From Pseudomonas massiliensis (GTDB lineage Bacteria; Pseudomonadota; Gammaproteobacteria; Pseudomonadales; Pseudomonadaceae): a stretch of 64,000 nucleotides of DNA. Shown piece after piece: positions 57,253-64,000 of the stretch (position 1 is the stretch's first letter; each line of letters starts with the position of its first letter). The notes beneath the pieces are model-generated. The model had not been told where the DNA came from. It did no database searches and saw only the letters and a program-made list of their open reading frames with translations. The stretch is taken from assembly GCF_000826105.1 (NCBI RefSeq), contig NZ_CCYK01000007.1, positions 620,001-684,000 on the forward strand. The letters are read 5' to 3'. A program made the position numbers and the translations under genes.

Positions 57253-57684
57253 ATGCGCATTCTCCTGATCGAAGACGACCCTATCCTGGCCCTCACCTTT
57301 GCATCCACCTTGGAGCAGGGTGGACATGAGGTGCTGGGAATCGCTTACACGGCCCAGGAAGCATACGACCTCGCATCGGCTCACTCAGATGCGCAACTGG
57401 CCCTGGCAGACGTCAACCTCAACGGAAAGGACGAAGGCATCGAGGTCGTGCGCGACCTGCGTATGCGTTTCGGCATACCCGCTTTGTTTGTCAGTGGTCA
57501 GGTCGCCGTGGTGCAGCAGCATGCGCACCTGGCGCTAGGCCTGATGAAGAAACCCTTCCCGCCAGCGGATTTGCTCAAGGCGGTTCAAGCGGTTCGCCAG
57601 GATGCGCAAGCCAGCCTGGACGCGCAGGCGCTTCCACCTGCGTTGACGCTCTATGCTCGTTGCCCGATAGGTACTGCTTCATGA
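57253..57684 (+). CDS. Single-domain response regulator
   Basis: 143-residue CheY-like receiver domain without an output domain. The acidic pocket is EDD at 7-9, the phosphorylation site is Asp53 in LADVNLNG, and the Lys of KKP (residue 100) completes the active site. The ATG at 57253 (MRILLIEDD) is the family start; frames from 57199 add a tail without support. It overlaps the kinase gene by four bases (ATGA), so the two are a pair. Confidence 0.9.
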   Translation: MRILLIEDDPILALTFASTLEQGGHEVLGIAYTAQEAYDLASAHSDAQLALADVNLNGKDEGIEVVRDLRMRFGIPALFVSGQVAVVQQHAHLALGLMKKPFPPADLLKAVQAVRQDAQASLDAQALPPALTLYARCPIGTAS

Positions 57685-58574
57685 GCGACTCGAACCTGCG
57701 GCAATTGTCCGCTCCCGATATGGGGGAGCAGGAGTTTCGCGAGCTGGCCGATAATGCCCCGGTCATGATCTGGCGCTCGGGTATCGATAAGCAGTGCGAT
57801 TGGTTCAACAAGCCCTGGATCGAGTACGCCGGCCGGTCCATGGAGGCGTTGCTCGGTTACGGTTGGGCGGAAGATGTCCATCCGGAAGACTACGACCGCT
57901 GTGTCGCTACCTATGTGGCCGCCTTCGATGCCCGTGAGTCTTTCACCATGCCTTACCGGCTACGTCGCAGGGACGGCGTGTACCGCTGGTTCCTCGATAA
58001 TGGCGCTCCCTATTTCCGCAATGGGAGTTTCGCCGGTTACTTCGGCAGCTGCATCGACATCACCGAGCAGCGCGAGCTTCAGGAACACCAGCAGGTGTTG
58101 CTCGCGGAGTTGAATCACCGGGTCAAGAACAACCTCCAACTGGTCATGGCTTTCCTGCAACTGGCGGGCGCCAAGGCTCACGGCCAGGAAGCGAGAGATC
58201 TGCTCGAGACAGCGATCAACCGCATTCAAGGCGTCGGGCTGGTTCAGGATTTCCTGCATCAAACCACAACCGGGGAAGTGGACCTCGCGCACTACCTGCC
58301 CAGCCTGGCCCAGGCGGTACTGGATGCCGGAGATGGCGGTGGGTCGAGCCTGGTGACAGACATGCAAAGCATCTGGGTTTCCTTCCCGCAGGCTTCGAAC
58401 CTGGGGTTGGTACTCAACGAGCTCATCACCAACTCGCTCAAGCATGGTGGCCCCTCGGCGCTGCCTATCAAGCTGGTCCTGCGTCGCGAAGCCGGCGGTG
58501 ATGTTGCGCTGACCGTCTCGGATGCCGGCGTTGGCTTTGCCGAGGGCACGCTCGTGCCCGGTAGTCACCGATAA
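57681..58574 (+). CDS. PAS-containing HisKA_2-type histidine kinase, cut by an in-frame TAA
   Basis: 297-residue soluble sensor kinase: PAS domain (about residues 20-130; RRRDGVYRWFLDNGAP) and HisKA_2 dimerisation domain with phospho-acceptor His146 in LNHRVKNNLQL. The ATPase domain keeps the N box (NELITNSLKHGG) and G1 region (VSDAGVGF). A TAA at 58572-58574 stops it before the G2 box. The same frame continues with QGTGIIDALARRLNAVVQRY and reaches a second stop at 58680-58682, giving a 333-residue full-length form. Unless the stop is read through or is an error, ATP binding should be impaired. Confidence 0.88.
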   Translation: MSDSNLRQLSAPDMGEQEFRELADNAPVMIWRSGIDKQCDWFNKPWIEYAGRSMEALLGYGWAEDVHPEDYDRCVATYVAAFDARESFTMPYRLRRRDGVYRWFLDNGAPYFRNGSFAGYFGSCIDITEQRELQEHQQVLLAELNHRVKNNLQLVMAFLQLAGAKAHGQEARDLLETAINRIQGVGLVQDFLHQTTTGEVDLAHYLPSLAQAVLDAGDGGGSSLVTDMQSIWVSFPQASNLGLVLNELITNSLKHGGPSALPIKLVLRREAGGDVALTVSDAGVGFAEGTLVPGSHR

Positions 58575-58682
58575 CAGGGTACTGGAATCATCGATGCCCT
58601 GGCGAGGCGGCTCAATGCCGTGGTCCAGCGTTATAACGACAACGGGGCTCATGTACGGTTGGTCTTCCCCGTCAGCCTGTAG
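58575..58682 (+). pseudogene. Detached C-terminal end of the HisKA_2 kinase
   Basis: 35 codons in the same frame as the kinase, from QGTGIIDALARRLNAVV to VRLVFPVSL, then TAG. The GTGI segment is the missing G2 box. There is no start codon or ribosome binding site of its own. Confidence 0.8.
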
Positions 58683-58732
58683 CCGGCCTGGCAGAGGGCA
58701 CGCAATGCCCTCGCCGGCTGTATCGGCGTAGC

Positions 58733-59464
58733 TCAATCCAGTACCGACGGATCCCGCTCGATCATCAACTGCTTCATTTCTTCGAAATGCTGCTGTGAAA
58801 AGTCGGTGATCCGCTCCCAGGCCTTGGCGGTTTTCTCCGCCACATCATCGCTCAGCACCCGCAGTGGCTGCCCTGTAGACCAGGCGGTAACCAGGATCTG
58901 GCAGGCGCGTTCCAGCGTCCAGATGTCATCGAAGGCCTCGCCAATGGTTGGCGCGGTGACCATCACGCCGTGATTGCCCATCAGCAGGCGGCGCTTGCCA
59001 TCCAGCAGGCTGGCGAGCCGGGCGCCTTCGGCTTCGTTGTCCGCCATGCCTCCATACAGGTTGTCCACGGCGACGCGGTTGAAATAGCGCGCGGTGTTCT
59101 GGTCGATGGGAGGCACCCGAGGTTCGGCCAGGCAGGCGACCGCCGTGGTGTAGACCGGATGCAGGTGCAGGACCACCCGCACTTCGGGCAAGCGCTGATG
59201 CAGCTGGCCATGGATGCACCAGGCTGTGGCATCCACGTCCGAGCGCTCGGCGCAGGCCGGGTCATCGGCGTCCAGCAGCAAGAGGTCACTGGCACGGATG
59301 CGTGAAAAGTGTTTCCACTTGGGGTTGAGCAGGAAGCGCTTGCCATCGGCGGAAACGGCGGCGCTGAAATGATTGGCTACGGCCTCGTGCATGCCCAGGT
59401 GAGCGATGATGCGAAAGGTCGCGGCAAGGTTGATGCGGGTGCGTTCTTCCAGGGACAGTCCCAT
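58733..59464 (-). CDS. Class II aldolase/adducin-family protein
   Basis: 243-residue protein with the zinc-binding motif HLH (His100, His102 in VVLHLHPVYTTAV) and GNHGVMVTAPTIGEAFDDIWTLE, the class II aldolase/adducin signature. Members cleave or decarboxylate small sugar- or amino-acid-derived substrates using a divalent metal; the substrate cannot be read from sequence. ATG 59464 is preferred over the adjacent GTG 59467; GGAGA lies upstream. It is the last gene of the ABC-PhyH-binding protein-aldolase cluster. Confidence 0.88.
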   Translation of the reverse strand: MGLSLEERTRINLAATFRIIAHLGMHEAVANHFSAAVSADGKRFLLNPKWKHFSRIRASDLLLLDADDPACAERSDVDATAWCIHGQLHQRLPEVRVVLHLHPVYTTAVACLAEPRVPPIDQNTARYFNRVAVDNLYGGMADNEAEGARLASLLDGKRRLLMGNHGVMVTAPTIGEAFDDIWTLERACQILVTAWSTGQPLRVLSDDVAEKTAKAWERITDFSQQHFEEMKQLMIERDPSVLD

Positions 59465-59511
59465 CACGGTTCTCCAGGCCTGTGGTCTGCGCGCAGGCCT
59501 TGTCGGTCATT

Positions 59512-60345
59512 TCAGGGCTTGGGCATCAGAGCGGCGATGTCGGCTTCGGTGGGTGCCTGGAAGTTGTATTTCTTCAGCAGGGCGGTATATTCCGGCGTCG
59601 CGCTGTAGGTTTTCAGGGCATTGACCAGGGCGTTGCGGACCTCGTCGTTGCCTTTCTTCACGCCAAAGCCGTTGAGCACCGGATAGATCAGGGTTTCGGA
59701 GGAAATCACGACCCGGTTGCCCAGTTTCTCCACTACGCCACGGGCGACGGCGGCATCCGTGATCTGGGCTTCCACGGCGCGGGACAGCAGCGCCTGGGTG
59801 GTCTGTGGGTCGGTGGCGTATTCGCTCAGGCTGATGGGCGGCAGGCCATTCTTCAGGCAATACTCATCCGAAAGCTTGTGTAACTGCTGAAGCCAGGACG
59901 TGGCCCCCATGGAGCCGATCTTGTGGCCACAGAATTCTTCCGGCGTCTTGGGTTGGTAATCGCTGCCCTTGAGGGCCATGATGGCTTCGCCGCTCTTGAG
60001 GTAGGGGATCATGTCGATCACCTTGAGGCGGTCTGCCGTGATGTACATGGACGAGTTGGTAATATCGAAGCGCCCTCCTTGCAGGCCAGGCACCAGGTTG
60101 GGGAAGCGCGTATCGATGTTCTCGGCGGTGCGGCCCATGACCTTGGCCAGGCCGTCGAGGAATTCCACGTCGAAGCCGGCCGGCTTGTTGTTATCCATGT
60201 ACTCGTAGGGGAAGAACGTCAGGTCCGAACCGGCGATGATCTTGCCCGGTTGCTGGAACGCCGAGGCACCCAGCGAAGCGAGGGCCACCGTAGCGGCAGT
60301 GGCAGCCGTGGCCCATTGGCGAATTGTCTTGCTTGAGAACGTCAT
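59512..60345 (-). CDS. Periplasmic amino-acid-type ABC binding protein
   Basis: 277-residue exported protein (signal peptide ending near ASA-29, mature FQQPGKIIAGSDLTFFPYEY) with the family-3 fold (DNNKPAGFDVEFLDGLAKVMG, IPYLKSGEAIM). It should deliver substrate to the fused permease-ATPase encoded upstream in the same operon. It starts 21 bases after the PhyH gene. The ligand is unknown. Confidence 0.88.
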   Translation of the reverse strand: MTFSSKTIRQWATAATAATVALASLGASAFQQPGKIIAGSDLTFFPYEYMDNNKPAGFDVEFLDGLAKVMGRTAENIDTRFPNLVPGLQGGRFDITNSSMYITADRLKVIDMIPYLKSGEAIMALKGSDYQPKTPEEFCGHKIGSMGATSWLQQLHKLSDEYCLKNGLPPISLSEYATDPQTTQALLSRAVEAQITDAAVARGVVEKLGNRVVISSETLIYPVLNGFGVKKGNDEVRNALVNALKTYSATPEYTALLKKYNFQAPTEADIAALMPKP

Positions 60346-60366
60346 GGAAGTGCTCCTTGGAAGGGA

Positions 60367-61239
60367 TTAGGCGGCTGGGAGGTCCATGCCGGCTTGCTGG
60401 ACGAAGAAAGAAGCGCCTCGGGGTTTTTCTGGCAGCCGCAGTTGGTTGGGGGTAGTGCGCACCAGGCCGCTTTCCCGGCCCGCCACCAGGCGACCGTAAT
60501 GCCGGCTAGGCAACGGGTTTTCTCCGAAGGGCAGGGCGTCCTCGGCGGCATAGACGGTGATGAACAAGGTACGCGGCAGCTCGGTTTCATTCGGGCTGGA
60601 GGCGTGCAACAGCCGTGTGTGCATGAAGCACACCGAGCCGGCCGGGCCGTAGCAGGCCATCGGCTGCTGGCAGTGTTCCTCCACCACGGAGGCCTCCACG
60701 GCGCCGGTGAAACGGCCATCGTGCCAGTGCGACCACAACGGCCCCTTATGACTGCCAGGGATTACCGTCAGCGGACCATTCTCCGGCGTCACCTCGGTCA
60801 CCATGAGCAGGGCGGTGACCAGGTCGTCGTTGCTATGCGGGGTAAAGGGGAAATCCTGGTGCCATTTCACCTGGGTAGCGGTATGGGGCAGCTTGGAGTT
60901 GATCTTGCTGTGGTGGAAGCGCGTGCCGTTGCCACCGATCAACTGGGCGGCGATCTCCGCCATGCGCGACTTCATTGCCGCCTGCTCGCAGGCCGACGAG
61001 ATTTCCGTTGGCGAGCTTACCCGGCGTAGGGAAGGGTGGTCTGGGCGGTGGTCGCGCTCAAGGTCGAAGCGGGCACGTCCGTCGAGGGTTTCGCCCCAGC
61101 CTTGCAGGTGGCCGCGGCTTTCCTCGACCCACTGGTCGAAGTCCTGCCGCAGGGCGGTCAATTCGTCCACGCCGAGCACGCCTTCCACCACCAGGAAGCC
61201 GTCTCGATGAAACTGTTCAATCTGCCATTGCTCGATCAT
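60367..61239 (-). CDS. PhyH-family Fe(II)/2-oxoglutarate dioxygenase
   Basis: 290-residue dioxygenase with a complete metal triad: His127 and Asp129 in VKWHQDFPF and His212 in LLHASSPN, plus Arg223 in LPRTLF for 2-oxoglutarate. VTPENGPLTVIPGSHKG is the family's conserved loop. It resembles enzymes that hydroxylate small molecules such as ectoine, but key ectoine-hydroxylase residues are not obvious. Co-transcription with an amino-acid-type ABC system and an aldolase suggests it oxidises the imported compound as a first catabolic step. Confidence 0.87.
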   Translation of the reverse strand: MIEQWQIEQFHRDGFLVVEGVLGVDELTALRQDFDQWVEESRGHLQGWGETLDGRARFDLERDHRPDHPSLRRVSSPTEISSACEQAAMKSRMAEIAAQLIGGNGTRFHHSKINSKLPHTATQVKWHQDFPFTPHSNDDLVTALLMVTEVTPENGPLTVIPGSHKGPLWSHWHDGRFTGAVEASVVEEHCQQPMACYGPAGSVCFMHTRLLHASSPNETELPRTLFITVYAAEDALPFGENPLPSRHYGRLVAGRESGLVRTTPNQLRLPEKPRGASFFVQQAGMDLPAA

Positions 61240-61269
61240 GCTGTTTCTTCTCCAAAGCGAGTGGGCCGT

Positions 61270-62805
61270 TCAGGCCAATGACACATCCTTGAGGAAGGCC
61301 TCGACCCTGGGATGTTGGCCGTTGCGCAATACCTGGGGGGCGTCATCGCACACCACCCGGCCTTTTTCCATGAACACGATGCGGTCCGAGACCTTGAAGG
61401 CGAAGTTCATCTCGTGGGTCACTATCACCATGGTGATGCCGTCCTGAGCCAGGGCTTCGATGACCTGCAACACCTCGTTGACCTTCTCCGGGTCAAGGGC
61501 CGAGGTAGGCTCGTCGAACAGCATGATCTGCGGGCGCATCATCAATGCCCTGGCGATAGCGACCCGCTGTTGCTGCCCACCGGACAACTGGTGCGGGTAT
61601 TTCCAGGCGTGTTCGAGCATCCCGACCTTGTCGAGCAGGGCATGGGCTTGCGCCTTGAGTTCGCCCAAGGGGGCCAGGCGGTGATAACGCGGTGCCAGAA
61701 GCAGGTTGCCAAGCACAGTGAGGTGCGGAAACAGATTGAAGCTCTGGAACACCATGCCTATGTTCAGACGATGCTTGGCATCCTCTACGAAACGGGGTTT
61801 CTGCGCGCCTTGCCGGGAAAGGTGAATGAACGGCTGGCCATTGATCCTGATTTCACCGTTGTCGATCTGCTCCAGGCCGTTGAGCAGGCGGATGAGGGTG
61901 GTTTTTCCTGACCCCGACGGGCCGATCACCGATACCACCTCGCCGGGCTGGATCTGCAGGCTGACCGCGCCCAGCACTTCCACATTGTTATAGGCCTTGT
62001 GCAGCCGCACGGCTTGCAACGCTGGCCCGGCCCCGGCTACCGCAGGGCGAACCAGCGCCACTGGCGAGGCAGGCGATACCGGCGGTACGGCAGCCGCTCG
62101 CAACGGTGCCTTGCGTTGGGTGACATCCAGGAAGCGCTCGAGCTGCTTGAGCAGGAAGTCGAATACCGTGACTATGGCTACGTAATACACGGCCACTGCG
62201 GCCATGGTTTCCATTACCAGGAAATTCTGCGCGTAAAGCCGCTGGCCCACCATCAGGATCTCGGTAAGGGAAATCACCGACACCAGGGAGCTCAGCTTGA
62301 CGATGGAAATGAATTCGTTGGCCAACGAAGGCAGCGCGACCCTCAGCGCTTGCGGAATCACCACTCGGCCCTGAATGCCTAGAAAGCGCAAGCCCAGGGC
62401 CCGTGCGGCTTCGGCCTGGCCCTTGGGAATCGACAGCAGGCCGCCCCGGTGAATCTCCGCCACATAGGCGGCTTCGCAGATCACCATGGCGATCAGCCCT
62501 GCCCAGAACGGATCGGACAGCACTCGGGATGTGAAAGGCAGTGCCTGAGGCAGGTTGTAGATGAATATAAGCAGCACCAGCAGCGGCACGCTGCGGAACA
62601 GCCATATGTACCCTCGCGCCGGCAAGTTCAGCAGCGGGTGAGGGGATTGCTTGGCCAGCGCCAGGCCAAAGCCGATCACTATACTGATCAGCCAGGTCAG
62701 GGCGCTGAGTTTTATGACAGTCCAGGATGCCAGCCAGAACTCAGAATAACTTAGCAAACCAACCATGTAGTTCCAGTCAAATATCATCGCTACTGTGCTC
62801 GACAT
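61270..62805 (-). CDS. Fused amino-acid ABC permease and ATPase
   Basis: 511-residue fusion. Residues 25-225 are a HisM/GlnP-type permease with the EAA loop (EAAYVAEIHRGGLLSIPKGQAEAARALG, 111-138, quoted in part). A Pro/Ala/Val-rich linker (235-262) leads to a complete ATPase with Walker A GPSGSGKTT (295-303), Q loop, LSGGQQQR and IMLFDEPTSALD. Such subunits are normally separate genes, so one dimer of this chain could make the whole transporter core. ATG 62805 was chosen; TTG 62811 is possible. It leads the four-gene cluster and lies opposite the LysR gene. Confidence 0.9.
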   Translation of the reverse strand: MSSTVAMIFDWNYMVGLLSYSEFWLASWTVIKLSALTWLISIVIGFGLALAKQSPHPLLNLPARGYIWLFRSVPLLVLLIFIYNLPQALPFTSRVLSDPFWAGLIAMVICEAAYVAEIHRGGLLSIPKGQAEAARALGLRFLGIQGRVVIPQALRVALPSLANEFISIVKLSSLVSVISLTEILMVGQRLYAQNFLVMETMAAVAVYYVAIVTVFDFLLKQLERFLDVTQRKAPLRAAAVPPVSPASPVALVRPAVAGAGPALQAVRLHKAYNNVEVLGAVSLQIQPGEVVSVIGPSGSGKTTLIRLLNGLEQIDNGEIRINGQPFIHLSRQGAQKPRFVEDAKHRLNIGMVFQSFNLFPHLTVLGNLLLAPRYHRLAPLGELKAQAHALLDKVGMLEHAWKYPHQLSGGQQQRVAIARALMMRPQIMLFDEPTSALDPEKVNEVLQVIEALAQDGITMVIVTHEMNFAFKVSDRIVFMEKGRVVCDDAPQVLRNGQHPRVEAFLKDVSLA

Positions 62806-63268
62806 GATCAATTGAGGTAGGTGCTGGCTGTGGACAGTCGGAGTTCGTTCTCCAGTGCCAGCGGTAACTCAAGAATCCCTGAGCGTGACGGGTAGCGTCA
62901 ATTAGTAAATTTTCGAGAACTGGATAGGAGGCTGCTATGCAGCGGACTGAAATGCAAAAGTTTTAATCAGTGATCTTCGGCTGGTTTGTTAGATAATGCC
63001 CTACTTGGGCGCATGATCCATTTATCGTGCCCAGGGGTGCAAGTTTTTGGTGCGCGATAATGGGCAGGTGCAACGTGTTGGTTACCGGCTGAAAAGCGCA
63101 ATGACGGGGTGGAAAGCGCCACGGAGAATGCCGGCAAGGTCTTATGGGTGCCGGGTTCGGGCGTGCCGGATTCCCATCGCCAGGGGCCTACGCGCAGGCT
63201 CCGGTGCTCTGGCATGAAAATCGCTATCCTGTTCAGGAGGGATATGAAGCCAGAGGCTGCTGACTGTA
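62806..63268. other. Divergent control region between ABC cluster and LysR gene
   Basis: 463 bases with no supported gene. A separated inverted repeat TTATCG (63022-63027) / CGATAA (63055-63060) may be a regulator site. A nine-codon frame MQRTEMQKF (62936-62965) has GGAGG just upstream and could be a leader or chance. Confidence 0.4.
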
Positions 63269-64000
63269 GTGACGCACTTTACCTTGAAGCAGCTGCGATA
63301 CTTCATCGCAGTGGTGGAGGAAGACAGCATCGTTGAAGCTTCACGAAAGCTGCATATTTCCCAACCCTCCATTTCTGTGGCGATCAAAAATCTGGAAGAT
63401 GCGTTCAAGCAACAGCTGTTCATACGCCATCATGCCCAGGGTGTCTCTCTTACTTCCAGTGGGCGGCGCGTCTATGAACAGGCGCGTGAACTTCTCAGGT
63501 TATCCAATGCTCTCGAGCAGAATGCCCGGGCGGAAAACGAGATAGTATCGGGCACTGTTGCCATTGGCTGTTTCGAGTCGGCCGCGCCCTTATATATGCC
63601 GAAGTTGGTGGCGGGCTTCAAAAGGCTGTACCCGGAGATCACCATCGAACTCTATGATGGTGAACAGCACGAGCTTATGCACGGGTTGCACCGTGGCCGC
63701 TTTGACCTGGCCTTCTTGTATGACCTGGAGTTGGGAGACTCCATTCACAAGGAACGCCTCAACGCCCCTCATCAGCCCTATGCCCTGTTGCCCGCAGCCC
63801 ATCCGCTGGCGCGTCAGCCAGCGGTGACCCTGGAAGCGCTCAGCCATGAACCCATGGTGCTGCTGGATGTGGTGCCCAGCCGCAACTACTTCATCGACAT
63901 CTTCAAGGCCAAGGGTTACCACCCCAAGGTAGCCTTCAGTTCACCGTCCATTGAGATGGTGCGTTGCATGGTGGGCCAAGGGCTGGGCTTTTCCGTACTG
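63269..64000 (+). CDS. LysR-family regulator, C-terminus beyond the window edge
   Basis: The frame runs open to the right edge for 244 codons. It has a LysR winged helix (LKQLRYFIAVVEEDSIVEASRKLHISQPSIS, quoted in part) and the start of the effector domain (GTVAIGCFESAAPLYMPKLVAGFKRLYPEI). The GTG at 63269 is the first plausible start; an in-frame TGA lies 22 bases upstream at 63245-63247. It is divergent from the fused ABC transporter gene and probably regulates that cluster. Confidence 0.88.
   Translation, partial: MTHFTLKQLRYFIAVVEEDSIVEASRKLHISQPSISVAIKNLEDAFKQQLFIRHHAQGVSLTSSGRRVYEQARELLRLSNALEQNARAENEIVSGTVAIGCFESAAPLYMPKLVAGFKRLYPEITIELYDGEQHELMHGLHRGRFDLAFLYDLELGDSIHKERLNAPHQPYALLPAAHPLARQPAVTLEALSHEPMVLLDVVPSRNYFIDIFKAKGYHPKVAFSSPSIEMVRCMVGQGLGFSVL

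Overview
The window is chromosomal DNA from a Pseudomonas-type gammaproteobacterium. The GC content is high, and the gene order nadB < > algU-mucA-mucD-lepA-lepB-DUF4845-rnc-era-recO-pdxJ and tusA-perM / bcp-gcvR / dapA-bamC-MBL-purC-tRNA-Ser is that of Pseudomonas. The presence of gcd with oprB, cmoAB, nfeF/nfeR and a metallothionein fits the same genus. I cannot name the species.

Layout. 1-5 kb: nadB (cut by the left edge) diverges from the envelope-stress genes algU, mucA and mucD. Two AlgU-type promoters precede algU, and mucB is missing from its usual place. 5-11.5 kb: lepA, lepB, a DUF4845 gene, rnc, era, recO and pdxJ, several overlapping by a few bases. 11.5-17.2 kb (minus): nadE, cmoB, cmoA, a chagasin-like lipoprotein and a second Lon protease (AsrA type). 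17.3-21.7 kb (plus): a tight four-gene operon of a periplasmic cupredoxin, an EAL/degenerate-GGDEF membrane protein, a DUF3034 protein and a lipoprotein globin. 21.7-24.2 kb: reverse transsulfuration pair (cystathionine gamma-lyase and beta-synthase). 24.3-28.6 kb: gcd and oprB for glucose uptake and periplasmic oxidation. 28.8-38.9 kb: Pr6Pr membrane protein, nfeF/nfeR, a bifunctional penicillin-binding protein, metallothionein, a cNMP-domain mechanosensitive channel, a LysR regulator divergent from an aminotransferase, and a DUF4174 protein. 38.9-47 kb: bepA, tusA, perM, bcp, gcvR, dapA, bamC, MBL gene, purC, tRNA-Ser(CGA).

47-56 kb downstream of the tRNA is an accessory region with lower GC and broken genes. 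It holds a C-terminal remnant of a restriction/helicase protein, a SMI1/KNR4-like gene, a two-gene module (HNH-like protein with a hydrophobic C-terminal half, followed by a long coiled-coil protein with a C-terminal membrane anchor), a frameshifted serine recombinase and an autotransporter. The SMI1-HNH-coiled-coil cassette is the best candidate for an undescribed system. 56-58.7 kb: a solute-binding protein divergent from a small two-component pair whose kinase has an in-frame stop. 58.7-64 kb: a minus-strand catabolic cluster (fused ABC permease-ATPase, PhyH dioxygenase, binding protein, class II aldolase) with a divergent LysR gene cut by the right edge.

Three places (25.6-26.2 kb in gcd, 30.96-31.39 kb in the PBP gene, 45.74-45.87 kb in the MBL gene) carry tandem duplications inside conserved genes. 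In the first two, each copy degrades into G/C-biased errors toward the junction. I read these as contig overlaps that were joined without being collapsed, not as biology.
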